In this document: positions 35,349 through 43,742 of the stretch, one piece after another
How positions within the stretch are numbered: position 1 is the first letter of the stretch
How the letters are laid out: every line of letters begins with the position of its first letter
Origin: SPJN01 sp965229935
Lineage (GTDB): Bacteria > Pseudomonadota > Alphaproteobacteria > SPJN01
Direction of reading: 5' to 3'
Assembly (NCBI GenBank): GCA_965229935.1
Contig: CBDDKB010000002.1
Coordinates: 1,488,001 to 1,552,000 of the forward strand
DNA: 64,000 bases
Notes under the pieces: generated by a model
What the model was told of the DNA's origin: nothing
Database searches by the model: none
The model's input: the letters and a program-made list of their open reading frames with translations, nothing else
Made by a program: the position numbers and the translations under genes

Positions 35349-36653
35349 CTAGAGGGTAATTTGATCAATCATTGCCAATGTATTGCGGGCCATACCTTCA
35401 AGTAGGCGCGCACTTGTGGTCTGCTCACGATCGCCGGGGATATGATGGTGGGAATGATAGCCAACCATCCCAATCGCGGGGTCATAACCACTTTTGGTGA
35501 CGGCCAACATCTCGCCCACATTGAACTCATCCGTCGATACGATTTGTGCTTTCAGTCCTGCCATATCAGCCGACACCAAATCGCGCGCCTGTGGCGTCAC
35601 CATAAAGATTGCGCCTTTATGATCATCACTGAATGTATAATTGCCTTGGTCATCAACCTGCCACTCGCGGGAGGCAAAGCCCGCCCCCAAATGAACCCAA
35701 AGGGCAGTATCGGCAGGTTCTGGCAGGCCATGGGCGTCATGCAACAAGCGCGCGCCAAGATTATGAAACTCATGCCCGCTATTGCTTGTAAAACACAGGC
35801 TAGGACCATCAGCACGCCCCGCCAGCACAGAAGACAAACCACGGAAAAGCGCGATACCCGGCCCGCGTTCACCACCGCAATTGGTCCACCCTGATTGGGG
35901 GGTAGAAACGATGATCCATTTATTGCCCCGATCAATGCGGCCCGTAACGGACTGGCCCTCGACCTGTTGAAAGCGCCCGCCAATTACGATGCGGCCGCGC
36001 TTTGCAGCCAGAATTGCGGGCAAGTCAAGCTGCCCGGCAAGAACAATCGGCCCAGCAAAGGGCTTCATATGTTCTGACACATTCCCAATTTGATAAAGGC
36101 CGCTTTCATGGGTTGAAACGGCAATCACGGCAGCGGCACCTGCGGCAAAGGCCGGCGCAATGCGGCCTAAATTATCTTCTGTATCTATCGTGTTGCCGCT
36201 AACGCGAACAATGACGATAGCCCCCTTTTCGATGGACGCCGACGCGTCCTCAGACCTATCAACCAGCGGCGCTTCAATATCCGATGACGCATGAGGTTGC
36301 GGCCATTGCGGCCAAACCGAAAGCGTCTGCCCGCCATCCAAAATCAAATCGCTTTTGTCGGCAATATGCTGCTTAACAGGTACGGCACCATAGCTGACAT
36401 CAAAACCCAGCCCGGTCAGATGCCTTGCCTGCCAGTCTGAAACTGCAAGGTCAGCGCCAAGCCCCGTATGATGAATACCAAAATCAACATAAGTTTTCAC
36501 ATCGTCAAACAAGGCATGGCTTGAAAGTGGGTCATGCGGTTTGGGTTCCATGGCAAATGCCCCGATTGTGTTAGTCGTCGCGATTGCAGCGGCAGCAGCC
36601 GCACCACCGACCGCAAGCCCGCCGAACTGACGCCGGGAAAAATCAGATACCAT
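35349..36653 (-). CDS. Tat-exported M28-like (PA-domain plus degenerate peptidase) protein
   Basis: 434-residue protein with a Tat signal (SRRQFGGL at residues 6-13, then an Ala-rich stretch). The middle part resembles a protease-associated domain (VIVRVSGNTIDTEDNL, AAGAAAVIAVSTHESGLY). The C-terminal part resembles the M28 aminopeptidase core: WIIVSTPQSGWTNCGGERGP, FTSNSGHEFHNLGARLL and GYHSHHHIPGDREQTT. The Asp-Asp zinc ligands expected after the first strand read GGERG, so typical di-zinc chemistry is doubtful. GGGGAG lies upstream of the ATG. It lies between the TonB receptor and PQQ dehydrogenase genes (32 and 57 bases). Confidence 0.65.
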   Translation of the reverse strand: MVSDFSRRQFGGLAVGGAAAAAAIATTNTIGAFAMEPKPHDPLSSHALFDDVKTYVDFGIHHTGLGADLAVSDWQARHLTGLGFDVSYGAVPVKQHIADKSDLILDGGQTLSVWPQWPQPHASSDIEAPLVDRSEDASASIEKGAIVIVRVSGNTIDTEDNLGRIAPAFAAGAAAVIAVSTHESGLYQIGNVSEHMKPFAGPIVLAGQLDLPAILAAKRGRIVIGGRFQQVEGQSVTGRIDRGNKWIIVSTPQSGWTNCGGERGPGIALFRGLSSVLAGRADGPSLCFTSNSGHEFHNLGARLLHDAHGLPEPADTALWVHLGAGFASREWQVDDQGNYTFSDDHKGAIFMVTPQARDLVSADMAGLKAQIVSTDEFNVGEMLAVTKSGYDPAIGMVGYHSHHHIPGDREQTTSARLLEGMARNTLAMIDQITL

Positions 36654-36685
36654 GGTCCACTCCCCATTCTGTTTTGTTGGCCAGC

Positions 36686-39079
36686 TTACCAGCGCAGGGA
36701 GAACTCCGCAAAGTAGCGGCGCGGATCATTGACGGCACCAATGAACGAGCCTGTTTGCAACGGAATATCCGCACTGGCGGTTAGCACCTTATTGTCCAGC
36801 AAGTTCTTGCCCTGCACAACAAATTTCCAGACCCCGTCGTCATCGCGCAACCCGATCCGGGCACCCAGATCAACATGTTCGTCCTGAATGGCGCGACGAT
36901 CATTGTCGTTTGAAGAAAAGCTCCACGATTGGTATGAGCTTGTCACCCCAAGGATAAGATCAAATGGCAGGTTACCCAGCGGGTTCACGTGATTAGCCAT
37001 CAGACCCGCGGTCCATTTCGGCGCACGCTGCAAGCGTTCGCCTGTCAGATCACAAAATTCCTCATCTGACCCTGCCGGACAAGGTGCGGTATCAAACTTG
37101 TCATAATGGGCATGGAGCCACCCGCCATTGAGCGCCAGAACCGTGCCGATAAAGGGGGCATAGGCAAGCTCAACCTCAACCCCTTGGCTTAGGGCGTTGG
37201 CTGCGTTACCAACGGTAAAGGCATCACCCGTGAAATGAGTGACCTGCAAATCTTCAAACTCTGTTCTGAACAGGCCGATATTGGCAGTCATGGCGCGGCG
37301 GAACCATTCGGTTTTTATGCCCGCCTCATAAGTGGTCGAAAACTCCGCCTCATACTCCAAATCTTTTTCAAAGGACGCATTGGCGTTATAGCCGCCCGCT
37401 TTGTAGCCCTGTGCCCATGTGAAATAGACCATGATGTCGTCGGTCGGCTGATATTTGACCGATGCTTTACCCGTGAAATTGGTTTCATCACGGGCGCGAT
37501 GTGCCTCGTAATCTTCAAGGCCAAGGGCAACGCGGAACACGACAGACACGTCCTGCACGTCATAAACCCGGTCGAGCTCTTTCTCCTCATAAGAGAACCG
37601 CCCACCCAATACGAATGTCCACTTGTCGAAAGGTTGCCAATTGCCCTGCCCAAAGGCGGCATAGGTAAGGGTTTTCTGATCAAAGGTTGCGTCCAGACGT
37701 TCTGTCTGCAGTTCAATCCCCGGAACAATATCGGTCAGCGCATCTGCAATAATGTCGGGCAGCACAAAGTCCCCGACAAACTGGCCGACATCATCGATCT
37801 TCAGCGCGGTTAAAAAGTTCGTGCCCGCAAAATCAGCACCAAAGCCATAAAGCCCCGCCACATAATCAAACTGGCCCAATGCACCGATATCCATCGGCGC
37901 AGATTGCAGGCGCAGCTCATGGCTCCACTGTGTATAGGTGTCTTCGTTCAGGGTTGTCAGGATCGGAGCAGGCCCAAAATCCGCATCAAGCGCGGTAGAG
38001 GTATCAAGCGTTGACCACGACCCGATATAGATCAAATCAGTATTGCGGCCCACTTCCCAATTCACAGTGCCCGACACCGTATCAAAGCTGGTGATGAAAA
38101 AGCTCTTATGATCTTCATGGATTTTGTAATCTTCGAAATCATCATCCGCCTCAGGATCAAAGGCGGTGTAGGCGGCGCGCGTCGTGTCCGTGTAAAGATA
38201 GGGCTGCATGCCAATGCCTGCACGGTCATATTCAGCAGTGTGGAACGCAAGTTCCACATCGAATTTCTCAGACGGTTGTATGCGCAGCTTGGCCCTGTAT
38301 TGCGTGCGGATCTTATCAACCTCGTCCCGTTTCAGGGTGGTGTTGTAGATAAAGCCTTCGCGGTCATTATAAACGCCGCCGATACGGAATGCGGCCAATC
38401 CATCAAACAAGGGCACATTCAGAACGCCGCGAATACGCTGATGCTCAAACTCCCCCATCAGGTAATCAAGGCGCACTTCCCATTCATCAAGTTGGGCTTG
38501 ACGTGTGGTCAGGTTCATCGCCCCTGCTACATTGTTTTTACCGAACAATGTGCCTTGAGGGCCGCGCAAAACTTCGATCCGTTCGAGATCAAGAAACGCT
38601 GCTTCAAGATAATCAACACGGCCAAAGAAAATACCATCGACGTAAAGACCGACAGAGGTTTCAAAACCCCGATTGGGGTCAGAGCCAAGCCCGCGTATTC
38701 GCATATTTGTGCTTAGGCCGTTCGAGGTGAATTTGGTGTTGGGCAACAACGCACCCATTTCCCCATAATCAGTGATGTTCATTTTCTCCATCGCTTCACC
38801 GCCAATGGCAGAAACCGACAAGGGCACATCCTGAATATTCTCGGCCCGTTTTTGGGCGGTGACGATAATCTCCTCCAATGTCGCGCGCGGCGATGCAGCC
38901 GCCTCAACCTCGGTTGAAGCATCTCCCCCCTGCACCGCCGCGTCGACAGGCCCCCCAGCCTGTTCTGTTTCAGGAGTTGTCTGCGCGAAAGCCGCGACTG
39001 CAAAGAAGCTGAGCCCCAGCCCCAACCCTAACCCACGGCCAATCGCAACACCCGCTGTGTTCAGCACATTCCTGATCAT
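36686..39079 (-). CDS. TonB-dependent outer-membrane receptor
   Basis: 797-residue receptor with a signal peptide ending near AVAAFAQ (about residue 33), a plug domain (EEIIVTAQKRAENIQDVPLS, then MRIRGLGSDPNRGFETSVG and LERIEVLRGPQGTLFGKN), a 22-strand barrel region and a C-terminal aromatic strand (YFAEFSLRW). The start ATG 39079 follows GGGGGA. A TTG six codons earlier is less likely. This receptor type is expanded in bacteria that import complex or hydrophobic organics. It is first in an operon with the M28-like and PQQ dehydrogenase genes and divergent from a GntR regulator. Confidence 0.9.
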   Translation of the reverse strand: MIRNVLNTAGVAIGRGLGLGLGLSFFAVAAFAQTTPETEQAGGPVDAAVQGGDASTEVEAAASPRATLEEIIVTAQKRAENIQDVPLSVSAIGGEAMEKMNITDYGEMGALLPNTKFTSNGLSTNMRIRGLGSDPNRGFETSVGLYVDGIFFGRVDYLEAAFLDLERIEVLRGPQGTLFGKNNVAGAMNLTTRQAQLDEWEVRLDYLMGEFEHQRIRGVLNVPLFDGLAAFRIGGVYNDREGFIYNTTLKRDEVDKIRTQYRAKLRIQPSEKFDVELAFHTAEYDRAGIGMQPYLYTDTTRAAYTAFDPEADDDFEDYKIHEDHKSFFITSFDTVSGTVNWEVGRNTDLIYIGSWSTLDTSTALDADFGPAPILTTLNEDTYTQWSHELRLQSAPMDIGALGQFDYVAGLYGFGADFAGTNFLTALKIDDVGQFVGDFVLPDIIADALTDIVPGIELQTERLDATFDQKTLTYAAFGQGNWQPFDKWTFVLGGRFSYEEKELDRVYDVQDVSVVFRVALGLEDYEAHRARDETNFTGKASVKYQPTDDIMVYFTWAQGYKAGGYNANASFEKDLEYEAEFSTTYEAGIKTEWFRRAMTANIGLFRTEFEDLQVTHFTGDAFTVGNAANALSQGVEVELAYAPFIGTVLALNGGWLHAHYDKFDTAPCPAGSDEEFCDLTGERLQRAPKWTAGLMANHVNPLGNLPFDLILGVTSSYQSWSFSSNDNDRRAIQDEHVDLGARIGLRDDDGVWKFVVQGKNLLDNKVLTASADIPLQTGSFIGAVNDPRRYFAEFSLRW

Positions 39080-39145
39080 CAGATCCCCCAAGTTCAACTT
39101 GTCATCTCGAATTTGAAAACCAATTACAATATTGCAAACTTTATT

Positions 39146-39163
39146 GTCAACAATTTTGTTGAC
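39146..39163. promoter_or_regulatory. Inverted repeat between the TonB receptor and GntR genes (operator candidate)
   Basis: GTCAACA (39146-39152) and TGTTGAC (39157-39163) are perfect arms around ATTT. An overlapping ATTGT-CA-ACAAT inverted repeat (39143-39154) resembles GntR/FadR-type sites of the TTGT..ACAA kind. It lies 15 bases before the GntR ATG and about 65 bases before the TonB receptor start, so one bound regulator could control both divergent units. Confidence 0.55.
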
Positions 39164-39177
39164 TGTTTTGTCACGCT

Positions 39178-39906
39178 ATGCCAAATAGGATGCAACTTAG
39201 ACAGGAAATGGCGGAAATCATGGCTTCAGCCAATTTAAAGATTGATCAAAACGGCAATCGCTTGCCCCTGAATGACTGGGTCATTCGGGAACTGGCGCGC
39301 ATGATACAGCGCCGCGAGTTACAGCCGGGCGACCGATTAATCGAAGCTGACTTGGCAGCAAAGCTACAGGTCTCACGCGGGCCCGTGCGCGAAGCCTTGC
39401 GCCAGCTATCAGCCAATGGCGTTGTGCGCATTGAACCGATGAAGGGCGCTACTGTTGCCCGCCCTGACCAGGACAGCACCCTTGAAATGATGGAGGTGTC
39501 AGCCGCCCTATTCGGTCTTGCCGCCCGTCGCGCCTGCCGCTGCCGCACCGATGAAGACCTGCAAAAGCTGGAATCGCTTGCAGAGGAATTGGTAACACGG
39601 TCTCGCGATGATGACACAACCGCGCGCGATCACCTGCGTGCCTCTGGCCTTTTGTTTGATCAGATCGTGACGTCAGCCCATTCTGAACAATTGGGCCGCA
39701 TGTTGCGCAATCTTGTTTTTCTCGGCCCCTTTGGCCTGTTTGCACAACTTTCTATGGAAAGCAAAAACGCCCGCATGGAAGGCGCAGACTGTTATCAGGC
39801 TATTATCAAGGCAATTGCCGCCCGGGATGAGGCTGCGGCGGCTGACGCAAACAACCTGCTTCATAGCCGTGCCCTGCGTTCCCAAGGAATTGAATTGCCG
39901 CTTTAA
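39178..39906 (+). CDS. GntR family transcriptional regulator (FadR/FCD subgroup)
   Basis: Up to 242 residues. The winged helix-turn-helix spans about residues 35-95 (LARMIQRRELQPGDRLIEAD, LAAKLQVSRGPVREALRQL, then the wing). An all-helical FCD effector domain follows. Several in-frame ATGs (39178, 39190, 39208, 39220) precede the DNA-binding part and no ribosome site clearly decides; the first is used here. Divergent from the TonB receptor operon with an inverted repeat between. FCD regulators usually sense carboxylic acids, which fits an oxidised pathway product as effector. Confidence 0.85.
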   Translation: MPNRMQLRQEMAEIMASANLKIDQNGNRLPLNDWVIRELARMIQRRELQPGDRLIEADLAAKLQVSRGPVREALRQLSANGVVRIEPMKGATVARPDQDSTLEMMEVSAALFGLAARRACRCRTDEDLQKLESLAEELVTRSRDDDTTARDHLRASGLLFDQIVTSAHSEQLGRMLRNLVFLGPFGLFAQLSMESKNARMEGADCYQAIIKAIAARDEAAAADANNLLHSRALRSQGIELPL

Positions 39907-39938
39907 GAGATTTGCCGCTTTGACATTGCAGACTATGC

Positions 39939-39970
39939 AAGGATCAGCCCTAAACCGGCTGATCCTTTTT
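39939..39970 (+). terminator. Intrinsic terminator behind the GntR gene, inside the convergent gene's 3' end
   Basis: AAGGATCAGCC and GGCTGATCCTT form an 11-base-pair perfect stem with a seven-base loop, followed by TTTTC. The stop codon of the opposite-strand gene (39950-39952) lies in its loop, so the terminator is partly built from that gene's last codons. Confidence 0.85.
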
Positions 39971-40357
39971 CTTTAGCGCCATCAATTGCACCGCTGCGCC
40001 ACCAATTTCTGAAACCAGAAACACGACAAAAATGATGGAAAAGCCAACGCTGGCCCAATAGTAAACCAGCAATAGCGCGACCGCCAACCGGGCATAAGCA
40101 TCAATCTTTGTGGTCAGTGCCGTCGGGTCCAACAGGCGCGCAATGGCCCACATTGCTGCCAAGACACCAACAACATTGACGAACAACATGCCCGCTTCGT
40201 TCATCTGACCTAATGGGGACTGAACACCCGCCGCGCCATCTGCCAGTATGAACAGACCTATCAGAATATGGGCAAGGCCCGGCAGGGCCATCGGCCCCAC
40301 CAGTATAAGATCAAGCAGGGCAAACCGCTTTGCGATTTTGGTTTGTTGTTCAGTCAT
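39950..40357 (-). CDS. Small membrane protein of unknown function
   Basis: 135-residue protein with about four hydrophobic segments (roughly residues 14-40, 52-75, 88-104 and 105-126) and a lysine-rich C-terminus (MALKKKDQPV). I do not recognise a family. The start ATG 40357 (MTEQQTKIAKRFALLDLILV) has GGGAA upstream, and an earlier in-frame start would overlap the divergent gene's control region. It is convergent with the GntR gene, whose terminator overlaps its 3' end, and divergent from a short SDR gene. Confidence 0.7.
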   Translation of the reverse strand: MTEQQTKIAKRFALLDLILVGPMALPGLAHILIGLFILADGAAGVQSPLGQMNEAGMLFVNVVGVLAAMWAIARLLDPTALTTKIDAYARLAVALLLVYYWASVGFSIIFVVFLVSEIGGAAVQLMALKKKDQPV

Positions 40358-40449
40358 ACCATTCCCTTTTTTGCCCAGAAAACCCTTTGGCTGATCCCAA
40401 GGCCACGCGCTTGCGTAAACCATATGACCGCAACCGGAAGGATCAGACT

Positions 40450-41151
40450 ATGCGAACTGCTATAGTTGGCGCAAATGGTGCCATCGGCAATGCCATTTAT
40501 GAAAAGATTGAGGCCCAATCCACCTGCCAAACAATCGTCAGGCTGGGCCGCACCACCCATAGCAGCGATGTCGATATCCCCATCGACCTTAACAATGAAC
40601 AATCATTTGCGCAGGCTGCCGAAACCATGGCTAAGGATGGACCATTCGACCTTGTCCTTGTGGCAAGCGGTATCCTTCACGGTGATGGTATAAGTCCCGA
40701 AAAATCGCTGAAGCAGATTGACCCCGCCACTATGATCCACCTGTTTCAGGTCAACACTGTGCTGCCGACATTGGCACTGAAACATTTTTTGCCCCTGTTA
40801 AGGCGTGACCGCCGCGCCGTTTTTGGCTGCCTATCAGCCCGCATTGGAAGTATCAGCGACAATCGGGTCGGCGGCTGGCACAGCTATCGCGCGTCCAAGG
40901 CGGCATTGAACATGGTCATCAAAAACGCAGCGATTGAAGCCGCCCGAACCAAGCCGCAAACAATCATTGTTGGCCTGCACCCCGGCACGGTTGATAGCGA
41001 CCTATCACGCCCCTTCCAAACGAACCTGCCCGCCGGGCAACTGCAAACCCCGGCCAAATGCGCCGATCAATTGTGGCATGTCATCAACAGTTTGACGTCA
41101 CGCGATCACGGCGCGCTTATTGATTATACAGGCAAGCACATCGCCCCCTAA
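40450..41151 (+). CDS. Short SDR-fold protein (C-factor-like)
   Basis: 233-residue atypical SDR. The N-terminal motif is IVGANGAIG (residues 5-13), there is no NNAG but VASGILHG in its place, a Ser in GCLSARIGSI, and the catalytic pair in YRASKAALNM. It ends with the substrate-binding PGTVDSDLSRPF loop. This pattern is shared with CsgA/C-factor-like reductases often annotated as cell-cell signalling proteins. Start ATG 40450 with AAGGA upstream. Single transcription unit between the small membrane protein gene and the phosphotransferase gene. Substrate unknown. Confidence 0.82.
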   Translation: MRTAIVGANGAIGNAIYEKIEAQSTCQTIVRLGRTTHSSDVDIPIDLNNEQSFAQAAETMAKDGPFDLVLVASGILHGDGISPEKSLKQIDPATMIHLFQVNTVLPTLALKHFLPLLRRDRRAVFGCLSARIGSISDNRVGGWHSYRASKAALNMVIKNAAIEAARTKPQTIIVGLHPGTVDSDLSRPFQTNLPAGQLQTPAKCADQLWHVINSLTSRDHGALIDYTGKHIAP

Positions 41152-41171
41152 AACCACCGACCCAGCCCCAA

Positions 41172-41204
41172 CAAAACGACCCCGCACCTTTTTAAAGTGC
41201 GGGG
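41172..41204 (-). terminator. Hairpin terminator behind the first phosphotransferase gene
   Basis: CCCCGCAC (41180-41187) and GTGCGGGG (41197-41204) form an 8-base-pair stem. On the leftward strand TCGTTTTGTT follows, a modest T-tract. It lies about 30 bases behind the leftward phosphotransferase stop and about 30 bases behind the rightward SDR stop, so it may serve both. Confidence 0.6.
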
Positions 41205-41231
41205 CCAATTCAGTTTTAAGGCAAACAGGGT

Positions 41232-42305
41232 TTACCCGCGGGCGATAATCTTTTCGGCAATGGCCCATGCTGCATCGCCAAGGCCGCGCACATTAGACGA
41301 CATTTGTTCGGCATGTTCTGATGCCGCCGTTCCGTCACGCAGGCGGCCACGAATACCCTGCAAAATGCCGCCAATGCGGAACATATTGTAGGCAAGGTAC
41401 CAATCCTGATTGTCGATACCCCCTGTGCGCCCTGTCCGCTCGCAATACATTTTTGTGTATTCTTCTGCGGTTGGAATGCCAAGCTCTGCAAACTCTTCCG
41501 CCGTCAGGCTGGCAAGATCATTGCCGGGCATCTGCCAGCTCATCAAATGATAGGTAAAGTCACCCAGCGGGTGGCCCAACGTGCACAATTCCCAATCAAG
41601 AATGCCCAACACTTTAGGTTCGGTCGGATGAAAAATCACATTGTCCAAACGATAATCGCCATGCACCAAGGTCACCTCGTCCCCTTCGGGGATGGTGGTT
41701 GGCAGCCAGTCGATCAGCTTGTCCATGCTTTCGATGGTTTCGGTTTCAGACGCCTTATATTGTTTGCCCCAACGGCTGATCTGACGTGCAAAGTAATTGC
41801 CCGGCTTGCCGAAATCCTCAAGGCCAACGGCCTTCACATCCACATTGTGAAGCTTGGCGATGGCATCATTTAGCGAGTCATACATGGCCGCGCGTTCTTC
41901 GGCGGAAAAACCGGGCAGTTTTTGATCCCACAAGACGCGGCCATCAATACATTCCATAATATAGAACATTGTGCCGATGACGCTTTCATCTTCACACATG
42001 CAATAGGTTTTGGGTGTCGGCACGTCGGTCGGACCCAATGCGGTGATGACGCGATACTCACGATCAACAGCATGGGCTGAGGGCAGCAATTTCCCCGGCG
42101 GCTTACGGCGCAGCACATATTTGCCGGACTTGGCAATCACCTGATAGGTCGGATTTGATTGGCCGCCCTTAAACTCCTTCAGTTCGATCGGTCCTTGAAA
42201 CCCTTCCACATGCTGCTGCATGTAGTTTTCAAGCGCCACTTCGTCAATTTTATGCGCATCGGCCACATCTTTTGTGCCGGTAAACTGCTCGTCCTTTGAT
42301 GCCAT
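41232..42305 (-). CDS. ACAD10/11-type phosphotransferase (APH fold), paralogue 1
   Basis: 357-residue kinase-like protein of the aminoglycoside phosphotransferase fold. ATP site: FKGGQSNPTYQV, with the Lys/Arg of YVLRRKPPG. Catalytic loop: LVHGDYRLDNVIFHP with the Asp base, and metal-binding ILDWELCTLGHPLGD. This subgroup matches the kinase domain of ACAD10/11 and LvaA, which phosphorylate 4-hydroxyacyl-CoAs so that the hydroxyl can be eliminated. The start ATG 42305 has GGGGG five bases upstream. A homologous gene lies at 47606. It is probably linked to lipid-acid breakdown rather than drug resistance. Confidence 0.85.
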   Translation of the reverse strand: MASKDEQFTGTKDVADAHKIDEVALENYMQQHVEGFQGPIELKEFKGGQSNPTYQVIAKSGKYVLRRKPPGKLLPSAHAVDREYRVITALGPTDVPTPKTYCMCEDESVIGTMFYIMECIDGRVLWDQKLPGFSAEERAAMYDSLNDAIAKLHNVDVKAVGLEDFGKPGNYFARQISRWGKQYKASETETIESMDKLIDWLPTTIPEGDEVTLVHGDYRLDNVIFHPTEPKVLGILDWELCTLGHPLGDFTYHLMSWQMPGNDLASLTAEEFAELGIPTAEEYTKMYCERTGRTGGIDNQDWYLAYNMFRIGGILQGIRGRLRDGTAASEHAEQMSSNVRGLGDAAWAIAEKIIARG

Positions 42306-42350
42306 GTTGGCCCCCACAATCAATTGATTTCAAATTTCTGTGTGCTTGTT

Positions 42351-43637
42351 TTAAAAGCTTTCGCGTTCCCGCTCAATAGCGCGCCAGCCAATATCACGAC
42401 GGGCAAACCCACCGGGCCAGTCGACCTTATCGAGCGCAGCATAGGCTAGGTCGCGTGCCTCCGTCACCGAATGGGCGCGGGCAGTGATATTCAGGACGCG
42501 CCCGCCAACAGCCACGATTTTGTCGCCATCCTGTTTGGTGCCAGCGTGAAAAATCTCAACCTGATCCCCCTCGCCCGCAGTATCGAGATTGCCGATCTCC
42601 TCGCCCTTATTATAGCTGCCGGGATAGCCATTGGCGGCCATCACAACGGTCATGGCCGGGCTTTCATACCAAGCCACCGTTGCCTGATCCAATGTACCGT
42701 TGGCGGTGGCGAGCAATAGGGGCACAATGTCTGACAGCATGCGCATCATCAGCACCTGACATTCAGGGTCACCAAAGCGGGCATTATATTCGACAAGGCG
42801 CGGGCCTTTATCTGGGTCAATCATCAATCCGGCATAAAGCACACCCTGATAGGGGCGGCCTTCGGCAGCCATCCCGGCAATGGTGGGCTGAATAATCTCG
42901 TCAATTGTTTGGGCAATCAGCTCATCCGTCATGACGGGCGCTGGAGAATAGGCACCCATGCCGCCCGTATTGGGGCCCGTGTCACCATCGCCCACTCGCT
43001 TATGATCCTGCGCTGTGGCAAGTGGTAGGGCCGATGTGCCATCGGTCAGCAAGAAAAAGCTGGCTTCCTCGCCCTGCATAAATTCTTCAACGACCACTTC
43101 TGCGCCTGCGTCGCCAAAGGCACCATCGAAGCAATCGGCAACCGCGGCCAAGGCCTCATCCAAAGTCATGGCGACGGTCACGCCCTTACCTGCGGCCAAG
43201 CCATCGGCCTTGATCACAATGGGCGCGCCTTGGTCTTTCACATAATTTTCTGCATCGGCATGATTGGTGAAGCGCGCATAGGCAGCCGTAGGGATATTAT
43301 ATTTAGCGCACAGGTCCTTCATAAAACCTTTGGACCCTTCAAGGATTGCCGCATTCTCCTTGGGGCCAAAGGCGGGAATGCCCAATTCTTCCAACCTGTC
43401 CGCCAATCCTTTGACCAAGGGCCCTTCAGGACCGATCACCACAAGTTCCGGCTTTTCAGCCTTGGCCCAGGCGGTTAGCGCATCAACATCTTCGGCACCG
43501 ATGTCGAGCGGTGTTGCGATCTTGTTCATGCCGCCATTGCCCGGCGCCACGAATAATGAGGACACAAGCGGCGACTGCGCGATTTTCCATGTCAGCGCAT
43601 GTTCGCGCCCGCCACTGCCAACAACCAGAATTTTCAT
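42351..43637 (-). CDS. purD: Phosphoribosylamine-glycine ligase
   Basis: 428-residue ATP-grasp enzyme, second step of de novo purine synthesis (phosphoribosylamine plus glycine plus ATP). N domain: MKILVVGSGGREHALTWK. The ATP-grasp part shows PIVIKADGLAAGKGVTVAM and VVVEEFMQGEEASFF, and the metal site is in EYNARFGDPECQVLM. The start is ATG 43637, with a further ATG three codons upstream being less typical. Divergent from xseA with 105 bases between. Full length, no anomalies. Confidence 0.97.
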   Translation of the reverse strand: MKILVVGSGGREHALTWKIAQSPLVSSLFVAPGNGGMNKIATPLDIGAEDVDALTAWAKAEKPELVVIGPEGPLVKGLADRLEELGIPAFGPKENAAILEGSKGFMKDLCAKYNIPTAAYARFTNHADAENYVKDQGAPIVIKADGLAAGKGVTVAMTLDEALAAVADCFDGAFGDAGAEVVVEEFMQGEEASFFLLTDGTSALPLATAQDHKRVGDGDTGPNTGGMGAYSPAPVMTDELIAQTIDEIIQPTIAGMAAEGRPYQGVLYAGLMIDPDKGPRLVEYNARFGDPECQVLMMRMLSDIVPLLLATANGTLDQATVAWYESPAMTVVMAANGYPGSYNKGEEIGNLDTAGEGDQVEIFHAGTKQDGDKIVAVGGRVLNITARAHSVTEARDLAYAALDKVDWPGGFARRDIGWRAIERERESF

Positions 43638-43742
43638 AAGAATCAAGCCCTTGCGCTGCCGGACAAGCCGGACTTTCAGAATAGTGTCCGCCCTTGTAGC
43701 ATGGGGGTCGATTCGACTCCAATAGACCAGATTTGCGCCACA

